The notes below the pieces were generated by a model. It saw only the letters and a list, made by a program, of their open reading frames with translations, did not search any database and was not told where the DNA came from. From Ornatilinea apprima (GTDB lineage: Bacteria; Chloroflexota; Anaerolineae; Anaerolineales; Anaerolineaceae): DNA of 64,000 bases. The DNA is taken from contig NZ_LGCL01000026.1 of assembly GCF_001306115.1 (NCBI RefSeq), forward strand, positions 155,704 to 219,703, written 5' to 3'. How positions within the stretch are numbered: position 1 is the first letter of the stretch; each line of letters starts with the position of its first letter. The translations under genes and the position numbers were made by a program. Below are positions 40,309-48,742 of this stretch, one piece after another.

Positions 40309-41889
40309 TTAAGCCGACTTACGGCTGGTTGGCAAGGATGGCATTTGAGGCCCAGGTTGATGAAGAAACTCAGCCAACGCTGCCCGCATTGCAATCCGGT
40401 CATCCCAGGCATATTCCGTGGTGCCAAAACACATCGACTGCTCGTGCCCTTTGCCACAAGCGATTACCAAATCACCGTCTTTCGCCATTTGGAGCGCGAA
40501 ACGGATGGCGTCCCCACGGTCTGGCACCCGGAAGAATGATATTCCTTCTTCCGCGCCCACTTTCGCAGCCGCCGCGGCCATCTCAGCCAAAATATCGTCC
40601 AGCGACTCGGTGCGGGGGTCTTCAGCGGTAAATATAGATATATCCGCGAGGCGCGCTGATTCTTCGGCCATCAAATGCCGCTTCTCCCGATCCCGCAACC
40701 CCGCAGAACCAAACACAGCAATCACACGACCCTTGGTTAATCTGCGCGCTGTTTCCAGGGCTTTCCGTAAAGCGTTTGGCGTATGCGCAAAATCCACCAG
40801 AGCGGTAAACTTTTGTCCAAGGTTAATCCGCTCCATCCGCCCGGGAATGCCGTGCACAGCCGCAACACCGCGCGCTGCCACCGGCGGGTCAATTCCCAAC
40901 CCATAAATCGCTGCCGCTGCCGCTGCCAGGATATTGGACACATTGTAATCACCTACCAGAGGGCTGACAATCGGCAGGCGAAACGTATCTGAAACCAGAT
41001 CAAAATGCAGTCCGCACGCGTCAAAGCAGATGTTCTCACTCCAGATGGTCGCCTGATTGGAGGTCTGCCCGTAACAGACCAGGTTTTCTACCGGTTTTTG
41101 CCGTAAATATTCATACGACATGTCATCCCGGTTAATGACTGCAACACGGGGATTGCCGTGTTTTTTTGGCGCGGTTTCGGCCAAATAATCAAGCAGCCGC
41201 CCTTTTGCGGCGCGGTAAGCCTCATACGTCCCATGATAATCCAGGTGTTCATGGGTGATGTTGGTCACCACCGCCACATCAAACTCACATCCTGTTACCC
41301 GGTCTTGTGCCAGCCCATGAGAGGTTGTCTCCAGGACTACATAGCGCAATCCCGCGGTTACCATGCGCGAAAGCAGCCGTTGGATCTCTGGCGCGTCAGG
41401 TGTGGTTACATGAAACCCGGTATCCAAAATCTCATCACCAATCACCGCGTTGACCGTTGAAATGATCCCGGTTGGGTAACCGGCCTGGAGCAAAATGTTG
41501 TAAATCAGGTTGGACGTCGTCGTCTTGCCATCCGTGCCGGTAACACCAATCACCGTCAGCTGCCGCGCCGGGAAACCAAAAAACGCCGCTGATAAATATG
41601 CGCTGGCGGCACGTGAATCGCTCACCTGAATATAGGGCACGTCAAATTTTCCCTCCAGTGCCTCGCTGCCCACAATCGCGGCTGCGCCTTTTTTGATCGC
41701 CTCAGGAATGTATTTGTGCCCATCGACCATATCTCCCACCTGGGCCACAAAAAGGTTTCCCGGGGTCACCTTTCGCGAATTTTGCTGCACGCCGGTGATC
41801 GAAACAGCAGGAATTTCCTTTAGTGACAATACTTCAATTGGAATTTTTTGAAATAGCTGTGCCAGGTTTTGTTTCACGAATCCGGGCAT
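40309..41889 (-). CDS. murE: UDP-N-acetylmuramoyl-tripeptide synthetase
   Basis: 526 residues with three Mur ligase domains: UDP-binding (SRKVTPGNLFVA), ATP loop GVTGTDGKTTTS, HEHLDYHGTYEAYRAAK, and C-terminal VDFAHTPNALRKAL and GSAGLRDREKR. Adds the third amino acid of the peptidoglycan stem. The specificity motif is EDPR (423-426) rather than DNPR (meso-diaminopimelate) or DNPA (lysine), so the residue added cannot be assumed; ornithine or another diamino acid is possible. AGGAG lies before the ATG. Confidence 0.95.
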   Translation of the reverse strand: MPGFVKQNLAQLFQKIPIEVLSLKEIPAVSITGVQQNSRKVTPGNLFVAQVGDMVDGHKYIPEAIKKGAAAIVGSEALEGKFDVPYIQVSDSRAASAYLSAAFFGFPARQLTVIGVTGTDGKTTTSNLIYNILLQAGYPTGIISTVNAVIGDEILDTGFHVTTPDAPEIQRLLSRMVTAGLRYVVLETTSHGLAQDRVTGCEFDVAVVTNITHEHLDYHGTYEAYRAAKGRLLDYLAETAPKKHGNPRVAVINRDDMSYEYLRQKPVENLVCYGQTSNQATIWSENICFDACGLHFDLVSDTFRLPIVSPLVGDYNVSNILAAAAAAIYGLGIDPPVAARGVAAVHGIPGRMERINLGQKFTALVDFAHTPNALRKALETARRLTKGRVIAVFGSAGLRDREKRHLMAEESARLADISIFTAEDPRTESLDDILAEMAAAAAKVGAEEGISFFRVPDRGDAIRFALQMAKDGDLVIACGKGHEQSMCFGTTEYAWDDRIAMRAALAEFLHQPGPQMPSLPTSRKSA

Positions 41890-41909
41890 ACGGTCTCCTT
41901 AAATCAACA

Positions 41910-41947
41910 CAGGGTTTTGGCGGTCACTTTTGCCTGCCAAAACCCTG
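41910..41947 (-). terminator. hairpin between the F0 operon and murE
   Basis: Perfect 12-bp stem CAGGGTTTTGGC / GCCAAAACCCTG, then TGTTGATTT on the minus strand. It probably ends the F0 mRNA and sits just before the murE ribosome-binding site. Confidence 0.7.
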
Positions 41948-41968
41948 GTTCAGTAAATTGAGTAATCC

Positions 41969-42712
41969 CTACTTTAATCCTCGGTAGAGATCTTCCAGTT
42001 GGCCGGCAACAGAACCGTTAATCACATGGTCGCCGATTTTTATAATTACACCACCTAAAATGGATGGGTCTACCTCGTATTGTACCTTAATCTCACCCTG
42101 GATTTGCTCTTTTAAATTATTTTCAATAATTTCAACTTCATCCGGCTCCAGAGGTAACGCGCTGATTACATGCACAAAACTGCCTTTTTCAGACCGGCCA
42201 TCCAGAACCACCAATTTTTTATCCCGAATGCCAGAGAAAAACTCTTTGAGCAGCGCGTGCTGCCGCGCTTCGTCCTGAATCAACGACTCTTGAATCAAGC
42301 GGTGCGCCGCTGCAATGGCCAACACGCTTACCTGGTGGCGCAGCTTGAAGAAAACATCATCCCGCTCGCGTTCCATCTCTTTCAACATGGAATCGCGTTC
42401 AGCCTGGGCTTCAGCCGCGGCGGTTTGCCGAATATCCAGTGCGTTACGCTCCGCGCGTTCGTTGGCTTCCTGGACGATCTTATCGGCTTTCATATGCGCT
42501 TCGCTTATGATCTTTTTCGCCTCTTCTTCAGCGCGTGCTCGCGCCTCTGAAGCAATGCGTGAATCATTCATGCTCTGCGCCAAAGCGTCTTGCCGGTTCT
42601 GGATCACTCGGAAAATGGGTTTCAGCACCCAGGCGTAAACCACCACCATGATAATCCCAAAATTTAAGATCTGGACGAGAATGTACCCCAAGTTTAACCC
42701 TAATTGATCCAT
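41969..42712 (-). CDS. ATP synthase F0 subunit b fused to subunit delta
   Basis: 247 residues from ATG 42712, with AAAGGAG 7 bases upstream. One membrane helix (about 8-28) and a long charged coiled coil with EARARAEEEAKKIISEAH form subunit b. From about residue 170 the C-terminal delta domain follows: VHVISALPLEPDEVEIIEN, YEVDPSILGGVIIKIGDHVI and NGSVAGQLEDLYRGL. The helical N-terminal delta domain that contacts alpha subunits is not recognisable. Fused b-delta stators are known in mycobacteria with a different layout. It is last in the F0 operon. Confidence 0.88.
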   Translation of the reverse strand: MDQLGLNLGYILVQILNFGIIMVVVYAWVLKPIFRVIQNRQDALAQSMNDSRIASEARARAEEEAKKIISEAHMKADKIVQEANERAERNALDIRQTAAAEAQAERDSMLKEMERERDDVFFKLRHQVSVLAIAAAHRLIQESLIQDEARQHALLKEFFSGIRDKKLVVLDGRSEKGSFVHVISALPLEPDEVEIIENNLKEQIQGEIKVQYEVDPSILGGVIIKIGDHVINGSVAGQLEDLYRGLK

Positions 42713-42743
42713 GGGGAACTCCTTTCTTTCTAACCGATAATTC

Positions 42744-42980
42744 TTAGAAAACAAACAGGATCAACAGAGCCACAACCAGGCAGTAAATCGCTACCGCCTC
42801 AGCAAACGCAATGCCCAATATCATGTTGGTTTGGACATTTCCAGAAGCGTCTGGGTTGCGCGCCATACCTTGCACAGCCCCATTCACCAGGATTCCAATG
42901 CCCGCGCCAGCGCCAATCGTCCCGATCATTGCCAGGCCAGCCCCAATCAGTTTTGCAGCCGCTACAATATCTCCAGTCAT
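42744..42980 (-). CDS. atpE: ATP synthase F0 subunit c
   Basis: 78 residues, two helices with a polar RNP loop (GMARNPDA). Helix 1 has the glycine series IGAGAGIGI. The ion-binding carboxylate is Glu61 in AFAEAVAIY; the Gln and Ser/Thr ligands of sodium-type rings are absent, so proton coupling is inferred. GGAGG precedes the ATG. Confidence 0.96.
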   Translation of the reverse strand: MTGDIVAAAKLIGAGLAMIGTIGAGAGIGILVNGAVQGMARNPDASGNVQTNMILGIAFAEAVAIYCLVVALLILFVF

Positions 42981-43025
42981 TAGTAAAATCCTCCTCAGAT
43001 GAAAAAGAATAATGTTTTCAAAGGA

Positions 43026-44018
43026 TCAGGCTTCGTGTTCCTGGTGTTTTTCATCATCACCATGCCCGTGCAACGCCATCGACATAAACACCATCGCCAG
43101 CATACCAAATACAACCGCCTGAATCGCGCCCACAAAGAACTCCAGTCCTAAGAACGCGGATTGCGCAACAACAGGCAGCAGAGAACCAATCACAAACAGC
43201 ATCACCGATCCGGCGAAAATATTGCCAAACAACCGGAAAGAGAAAGAGAGGATCTTGGAAAGCTCAGAGATGATCTCCAGAATGCCCACACCCCAATCAA
43301 TCAGGCCGAGCATGGGTTTAGTAAAGATGGTCTTTACATTCCAGAATTTTTCAAGGTACTTAACTCCTTGCGCCTTGAAGCCAAAATACTGCACCATCAC
43401 CATCACAATCAACGCCAGCGCCACGGTGAAGTTCAAATCAGTGGTAAGCACACGCACAAAAGGCACCACAGCAAAACCTTCTCCGGGGGCAGGCTCACCC
43501 TGCACCAGTGTAGTCAACCCCAACACCTGGCGTACCGGGTGCCCCTCTTCGCTGTGATGCAGAAAGCCAATGCTGTCCACGCCTGGGATCAGCTCCATCC
43601 AGTTGGCTACCAGTACAAATAGGAAGATGGTGAAAAACCAGGGGAAGATTTGCTTGGCCCACTTTTTTCCGGCGGTATTTTCGGTCAGATTATAGATATA
43701 CTCAACCAGGGCTTCCAGTGCCAAAACAAAACCGTTGGGAACTTTATCCTCGTTGCTATATTGCTTTCGCACCATCAGCGCGATCCCCAGAATGATCAAA
43801 TCGACAAGGATCATCGCGACCATGGTGTTGGTCAGGTAAAAATCTCCCAATACCGGTAAACTGAAAAGCGGGTGCTCTGTCAGTGCCTCGGCGGGGAGAA
43901 TAATCTCCGGGCGAACCGGGGCAATCAGACGCGCGCCAATAATCTGCAAAATGATTAACCCCAGAACAATCCACCGGAATTTTCCATAGCGCCATTTAGG
44001 CTTCGTAATCTCTTCCAA
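43026..44018 (-). CDS. atpB: ATP synthase F0 subunit a
   Basis: 330 residues from a TTG start at 44018, chosen because AAGGAGG lies 9 bases upstream and no suitable ATG exists nearer; the ATG at 44054 would overlap atpI by 59 bases. Five or six helices, an extracytoplasmic loop about 140-190, and the essential Arg in LSFSFRLFGNIFAG. A His/Asp/Glu-rich tail (HGHGDDEKHQEHEA) ends the protein. Overlaps the atpI-like gene by 23 bases. Confidence 0.95.
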   Translation of the reverse strand: MEEITKPKWRYGKFRWIVLGLIILQIIGARLIAPVRPEIILPAEALTEHPLFSLPVLGDFYLTNTMVAMILVDLIILGIALMVRKQYSNEDKVPNGFVLALEALVEYIYNLTENTAGKKWAKQIFPWFFTIFLFVLVANWMELIPGVDSIGFLHHSEEGHPVRQVLGLTTLVQGEPAPGEGFAVVPFVRVLTTDLNFTVALALIVMVMVQYFGFKAQGVKYLEKFWNVKTIFTKPMLGLIDWGVGILEIISELSKILSFSFRLFGNIFAGSVMLFVIGSLLPVVAQSAFLGLEFFVGAIQAVVFGMLAMVFMSMALHGHGDDEKHQEHEA

Positions 44019-44325
44019 TTCCGACTTCCTCCTTCTCGAACTTTGTCTCTTCACCGGTTTCGCCCTGTGATTTCCGCACCTGATAGCGGCTCAATACCGA
44101 GCGCAGTATCCACAATGTAGACCCAATGGACACAGGAATACTCACCAGCATGGTCACCAGAGTCAACAGCGGTTTTGTATTCAAGGTCCGATCTAAGAAT
44201 AAACCCAAGACTAACGCCAAAACAATAATTAGCACCGTCGCGCATCCCACCTGGCCGGTAACCAGGAGGACCACTTTGCGGTATGCTTTCGAGTCAATTT
44301 GTTGGACAGGTTCTTTTTCCATCAT
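43996..44325 (-). CDS. AtpI-like F0 accessory membrane protein
   Basis: 109 residues with two hydrophobic helices (about 18-42 and 53-75) separated by FLDRTLNTKP, the layout of AtpI/AtpZ/AtpR-like assembly factors placed before atpB. Acidic C-terminus. Sequence similarity by eye is weak; the assignment rests on layout and position. Confidence 0.65.
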   Translation of the reverse strand: MMEKEPVQQIDSKAYRKVVLLVTGQVGCATVLIIVLALVLGLFLDRTLNTKPLLTLVTMLVSIPVSIGSTLWILRSVLSRYQVRKSQGETGEETKFEKEEVGIGRDYEA

Positions 44326-44365
44326 CAGAATTGTTGCGATTATATCACCAATCTGGTCTTATTTA

Positions 44366-44992
44366 TTAATCCAGCCTGGCTCGCCGCCTACCCAACGCGA
44401 GCCGGCTGCAGCCAGCAACCAGAAATAAGCCCACGCCGATCCATCGTTGCGGCCCCAAGGCCAACCCTGGGATCATCGAACGAACTGGAATATCCAACGG
44501 TTTCGCCAGCAAAGCTGTGCGCGCTTTCTGCTGCTCTGCCGGCCGCACAAAGGTCGCGTGCACCCACATCGTTCCGCTGACCGCGCCGCTTTCCATTTCA
44601 TCATCCGAAATTTGCCAGCGCAGTTCCTTCCAATCCGTTCCCTGAATAGGCATAGCCAGCTCACCAATGGGTAACGAGTTTCCGCCATTAATCGCAAGGT
44701 TGGCTTCCAGGATCAGGTTCAGCGCTTCCGTTTGAGATCCAAGATTCGTTCGCAGGCGAATTTCGCTTTGGCCGCCCTGCCAGAGCCAGGTTGGCGCATC
44801 CACAATCAGCTCGCGGCCTTCCAGCAGCGCGATCAAGTCGGTGGGCAAATTCAATGTGCGCGGGTTCAAAACAACCCGCTGAACATCGGTCTTTACTGGC
44901 AGCCAGCTCAGTCCGAATAGAACTGCGCCGGCGATCATTCCTGCAGCCATCAACCACCTGCCAAGATGGGTCATCAATCCTCGCTCATCCAA
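44366..44992 (-). CDS. uncharacterised membrane-anchored protein
   Basis: 208 residues: an N-terminal membrane helix (about 12-32), a beta-rich extracytoplasmic region and a second helix near 185-202 followed by RRRARLD. An internal ATG at 44974 is an alternative start. It precedes the F0 genes by 40 bases on the same strand and may be transcribed with them. No family recognised. Confidence 0.6.
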   Translation of the reverse strand: MDERGLMTHLGRWLMAAGMIAGAVLFGLSWLPVKTDVQRVVLNPRTLNLPTDLIALLEGRELIVDAPTWLWQGGQSEIRLRTNLGSQTEALNLILEANLAINGGNSLPIGELAMPIQGTDWKELRWQISDDEMESGAVSGTMWVHATFVRPAEQQKARTALLAKPLDIPVRSMIPGLALGPQRWIGVGLFLVAGCSRLALGRRRARLD

Positions 44993-45114
44993 TCTCAGGA
45001 ATTAGTCGCCATACCGCAATTCGGTTGGTAATGTTCTACTTGCATTATCATTATCGACCATTTTTTGCAGAGTTTACCCGCATTTCGACTTCTTGAACCA
45101 TTTTTACACTTTTT

Positions 45115-46554
45115 TTATTCTTCCAGCCGCTTCGACTCATCCCAAAACGCGTCCATTTCTTGCAGCGACATATCTGTCAGCTTGCGGCCAGTTTCTTTCG
45201 CGCGCTTTTCCACGTGCGCAAAACGCCGCTTGAACTTCGCGTTCGTTTCCCTTAAAGCCGATTCCGCTTCAATATCCATCCAGCGCGCCAGGTTGACAAT
45301 GCTGAAAAGCACATCCCCCAACTCTTTACGGCGTTCATCGGGGCTGGCCGCGCTTTTAAATTCTTGCAGCTCTTCCGCCAGCTTCTCGGTAACTCCCTCA
45401 ATATCGTCCCAGTCGAATCCAACCCGCGCCGCGCGTTCTTGATACTTCTGCGCCTGGCTGAGGGCTGGTATGGCTTTGGGAACACCGTCCAACAGGCCAT
45501 TATTCTTCTGCTTACCGTTGGCGGCGCGCTCCGCTTCTTTCAGTTTTTCCCAGTTCCTTAAGACTGTTTCGCTGCCTTCTACCTCACTCACGCCAAAAAC
45601 GTGCGGGTGGCGGTACACCAGTTTGCGCTGAATATCCTGCAGCACCTCTGTCATCGTGAAGTTGCCGCTCTCAAACGCAATTTGCGCGTGCAATACAATC
45701 TGCAGCAGCAGGTCTCCCAGCTCTTCGCGCAGAGCAGCGGGGGCTTGGCTGTCAATCGCGTCCAGCGTTTCATAAGCCTCTTCCAACAGCGATGAGCGCA
45801 GGCTCAAGTGCGTCTGCTCGCGGTCCCACGGGCAGCCATTTGGCGCGCGCAGATGGGCGATCAGGTCTTGAAATGCCTCAAACGACCCATCTTGTGCAAC
45901 TGGCGGGAGATAAAGGGTGGTAAAAGCATCCCAGTGGTCTTCCTCGCCAAGTTTTTGCAAGGTGCACTCGCGCACGTGCTGGTCTGCCCAGCCCGCATGG
46001 TGAACCACAACCAACCGGTGATCTGCCGGGTAAACCGCCTGCAGCCTTTCCGCCAGTCTCAATGCCATCTCGCCATCTTGCAGGCGGGTTAAAAACCAAC
46101 CCTGGCATGGATTCAAAGGCGGATGATAATATTGCAGGACCTGGCTGGATTCCACCCTACCGGTGATCTCCTCTGCACCCAGTTGAACCGCCGCGGCTGC
46201 CGCAGATAACAGGCTCAATCCGCCGATCACGCGCACTGAAATACCCTTCAGCCCTGCCTGCTGAGCAACCCTGCGGCATACCGCGCTGTCTTCCAGCGGA
46301 TTTCCGGCTGAGGCCAGCGTAAGGCCGCCCAATTGATCAACCAGCGCGCAAATTTGTTCCGCCTGGACGCGCGGTGATTCACCCTGCCCTGCCAGAGGCA
46401 GCAGTACCCGCCCCTCCAACGCGGGGTGATTGGGGGGTTCACAGGCCATCAGGGTTGGGCAGATCTGCAGCCAATCCCATGCCTCACGCGTTAACCATTT
46501 GGGGTCTCCCGGCCCTAAACCCACAATCACCAGACCAGCCGATTCTTTTTCCAT
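45115..46554 (-). CDS. tetrapyrrole methylase-like domain fused to MazG pyrophosphohydrolase
   Basis: 479 residues. Residues 1-220 are a SAM-dependent tetrapyrrole (corrin/porphyrin) methylase fold (IVGLGPGDPKWLTREAW, ASAGNPLEDSA). From about 230 is MazG: NGCPWDREQTHLSLR, the metal-binding EEAYETLDAID and REELGDLLLQIVLHAQIA helices, with a second half ending LGDVLFSIVNLARW and LQEMDAFWDESKRLE. Same architecture as Bacillus YabN. MazG hydrolyses NTPs to NMP and pyrophosphate, cleaning nucleotide pools; the methylase partner function is unknown. Confidence 0.92.
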   Translation of the reverse strand: MEKESAGLVIVGLGPGDPKWLTREAWDWLQICPTLMACEPPNHPALEGRVLLPLAGQGESPRVQAEQICALVDQLGGLTLASAGNPLEDSAVCRRVAQQAGLKGISVRVIGGLSLLSAAAAAVQLGAEEITGRVESSQVLQYYHPPLNPCQGWFLTRLQDGEMALRLAERLQAVYPADHRLVVVHHAGWADQHVRECTLQKLGEEDHWDAFTTLYLPPVAQDGSFEAFQDLIAHLRAPNGCPWDREQTHLSLRSSLLEEAYETLDAIDSQAPAALREELGDLLLQIVLHAQIAFESGNFTMTEVLQDIQRKLVYRHPHVFGVSEVEGSETVLRNWEKLKEAERAANGKQKNNGLLDGVPKAIPALSQAQKYQERAARVGFDWDDIEGVTEKLAEELQEFKSAASPDERRKELGDVLFSIVNLARWMDIEAESALRETNAKFKRRFAHVEKRAKETGRKLTDMSLQEMDAFWDESKRLEE

Positions 46555-46607
46555 GATTCCTCATTCCCCAAAATGCGTCAGACTATCCAGCCTGATCACA
46601 AATTCCA

Positions 46608-46655
46608 GAAAAAACAAAGCAGTGTTCTCTGGCATAATGAACCAGAAAACACTGC
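46608..46655 (-). terminator. terminator of the ribosomal protein operon
   Basis: On the minus strand GCAGTGTTTTCTGG pairs with CCAGAGAACACTGC (one mismatch, plus 46619-46655), followed by TTTGTTTTTTC. It closes the run that begins before 64 kb. Confidence 0.9.
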
Positions 46656-46684
46656 ATCGAATGATCAAACAACCACCAAAAGGC

Positions 46685-47080
46685 TTAACGTTTGGTGTAG
46701 GTCGGGGCCTTGCGGGCGCGTTTGAGACCTGGTTTCTTGCGTTCCTTTACGCGCGGATCGCGGGTCAGGAAGCCGCCTTTGCGCAGCAGAGGGGTTAAAG
46801 TATTGTCATACTTCACCAGTGCGCGAGCCAGCCCCAGAACAACAGCGCCGGTTTGGCCGGTAACGCCGCCGCCCATCACCTTGACAGTCACATCGAACTT
46901 GCGTGATTCATCGCCCAACACATTCAAAACCGACTCGATCATTTCTTTATCGCCCAGGCGGGTGAAGAAGTCTTCGATCGGTTTCTCATTGACAACAATG
47001 CTGCCAGAGCCGCTCATCACACGCACACGCGCGGTGCTTTCTTTGCGACGCCCAACGCCTTCAAAATATTGAACGCTCAT
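46685..47080 (-). CDS. rpsI: 30S ribosomal protein S9
   Basis: 131 residues, full length. YFEGVGRRKESTARVRV start and the basic tail KPGLKRARKAPTYTKR that reaches the P-site tRNA; the end is TKR instead of the usual SKR. Last gene of the operon, 15 bases after rplM. Confidence 0.98.
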   Translation of the reverse strand: MSVQYFEGVGRRKESTARVRVMSGSGSIVVNEKPIEDFFTRLGDKEMIESVLNVLGDESRKFDVTVKVMGGGVTGQTGAVVLGLARALVKYDNTLTPLLRKGGFLTRDPRVKERKKPGLKRARKAPTYTKR

Positions 47081-47095
47081 TTTCCATCAGCTCCT

Positions 47096-47530
47096 TTAAG
47101 CAACAGGTTGGGGGTTCTGAGCTTCGTGCGGATGCTCATTCCCGGCATAAATCTTCAATCGTTTCAGCAATTTGCGCCCCAGGCTGTTGTGCGGGAGCAT
47201 ACCCCACACAGCATGGCGAATGACGCGGTCAGAATGTTGGACCATCTGATCCTTCATGCTGGTCGCGGTCAGGCCGCCGGGGAAATTACTGTGTCGATAA
47301 TACATCTTGTTCTCAAGGCGTTTTTGCGCAATGGAAAGCTTATCGACATTAATCACTACAACAATATCGCCCATATCCACACCTGGGGTAAAGGTGGGTT
47401 TGTGCTTGCCCAGAAGGTAAGAAGCAATCTGGGTCGCCAGGCGGCCAACGTTTTGGCCCTCTGCATCCACCAGCAGCCAATTGGGCTCTGTTTTTCCCTT
47501 TATGACGTAGGTCTTTTCCACGTTCACCAT
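47096..47530 (-). CDS. rplM: 50S ribosomal protein L13
   Basis: 144 residues from ATG 47530. TTGGAG is directly adjacent, so TTG 47536 or GTG 47521 (better spaced from GGAG) remain possible starts. Core motifs NWLLVDAEGQNVGRLAT, YYRHSNFPGG and RHAVWGMLPHNSLGRKLLKRLKIY are typical. Coupled to rpsI. Confidence 0.96.
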   Translation of the reverse strand: MVNVEKTYVIKGKTEPNWLLVDAEGQNVGRLATQIASYLLGKHKPTFTPGVDMGDIVVVINVDKLSIAQKRLENKMYYRHSNFPGGLTATSMKDQMVQHSDRVIRHAVWGMLPHNSLGRKLLKRLKIYAGNEHPHEAQNPQPVA

Positions 47531-47554
47531 CTCCAATCGCTTGTTCTTGTCGGC

Positions 47555-48334
47555 TCAAATCTCATCCGATTTGGTTACTTCACTCTTCAGCCCATCCAGC
47601 GAATAACACACTTGATAAAGGTTCAACCCTTGCGGTGGTGCCAGGCCAGGGGTCTGCGGCTGAGCAGCTTCTATCGCGTGCTCAAAGGCTTGCAGGCTCA
47701 ACATACGCTGACCTGCCAGCACAGACCAAAAAACCAGGCGCCGCACCATGTGATACAAAAAGGCATTGGCCGTAATCTCCAACTGCAGACCTCCGGCTAG
47801 CATCCGCCAGCCTGCCCGGTAAACCGTACGAATTGTGCTGCCTTGCTCTCGGGGCGGGGAACCAAAAGCAGCAAAGTCATGCGTTCCGGTGAGCAGCCTT
47901 GCAGCCGATTGGAGCAAATCGCAATCAACTGCGGGCCAAACGCGCCAGGAATAGCGCTCGCGGAGAGGATCCCGCTCTGCCTCGCAAAAAATCTGATAGC
48001 GGTATGTGCGGGCTGTCGCATCGTAGCGCGGGTGAAAATCATCTCGCGCCACTGCAATTGCCCTCACCGCCACATCCGAAGGCAGATTAGAATTCATCGC
48101 CCGGCCCAGCGCTTCGGGTGAATGGCGCCAGTCAAAATCAAATGCAATCACCTGCCCAGAAGCATGCACCCCTGTATCGGTTCGTCCGGCCGCCAAAATC
48201 GTCCGATCTTGCCAGCCAATCCTCCGCAGAGCTGCCTCAACTTCCGCTTGCACGGTGCGCGCTCGTTCTTCCTGGCGCTGAAACCCGTAAAAGTGCGTGC
48301 CGTCGTAGGCTAAAGTAACTTGGTAACGTGCCAT
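47555..48334 (-). CDS. truA: tRNA pseudouridine(38-40) synthase TruA
   Basis: 259 residues. Catalytic Asp in GRTDTGVHASGQV near residue 55; YDGTHFYGFQRQ start and FLYHMVRRLV motif. Converts U38-U40 in tRNA anticodon arms to pseudouridine. Between rplQ and rplM, a common place for truA. Confidence 0.97.
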   Translation of the reverse strand: MARYQVTLAYDGTHFYGFQRQEERARTVQAEVEAALRRIGWQDRTILAAGRTDTGVHASGQVIAFDFDWRHSPEALGRAMNSNLPSDVAVRAIAVARDDFHPRYDATARTYRYQIFCEAERDPLRERYSWRVWPAVDCDLLQSAARLLTGTHDFAAFGSPPREQGSTIRTVYRAGWRMLAGGLQLEITANAFLYHMVRRLVFWSVLAGQRMLSLQAFEHAIEAAQPQTPGLAPPQGLNLYQVCYSLDGLKSEVTKSDEI

Positions 48335-48357
48335 CCCATACCGGTTATCCGGATGGT

Positions 48358-48735
48358 TTAATCTTCAACCAATTCCAAGCGGACCATTTCAGCAGAGTCA
48401 CCCTGCCGCAGTCCCAACCGGAACATCCGCGTGTAACCGCCGTTGCGGTTCGCAAAGCGCGGGCCAATATCTTCAAACAACTTCTTCACCACGGTCGCGT
48501 TCTCCAGGCGGGAGGCGGCCAGGCGGCGCGCGTTGACTTTCTCAACATCGCTGGCCTTTTCCGCGTTGCGCGCCAGGGTAATCAACTTCTCCGCGTCGCC
48601 GCGAATTGCCATCGCTTTTGCGCGTGTGGTTTGAATTTTCTCATGGGTGAAGAGTTGATTAATCAACGTGCGGCGCAGCGCGTTACGTTGGTCTTTCGAT
48701 CTGCTCAGTTTATAACCAGCAACTTGGTGTCGCAT
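48358..48735 (-). CDS. rplQ: 50S ribosomal protein L17
   Basis: 125 residues: MRHQVAGYKLSRSKDQRNALRR, LFTHEKIQTTRAKA and an RFANRNGGYTRMFRLGLRQGD end. 7 bases after rpoA. Confidence 0.98.
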   Translation of the reverse strand: MRHQVAGYKLSRSKDQRNALRRTLINQLFTHEKIQTTRAKAMAIRGDAEKLITLARNAEKASDVEKVNARRLAASRLENATVVKKLFEDIGPRFANRNGGYTRMFRLGLRQGDSAEMVRLELVED

Positions 48736-48742
48736 CTCTTAA

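Noticed and set aside
42744..42980. Sodium-type c-ring
   Set aside because: The helix-1 Gln and the Ser/Thr after the ion-binding Glu are missing; AEAV fits the proton type.
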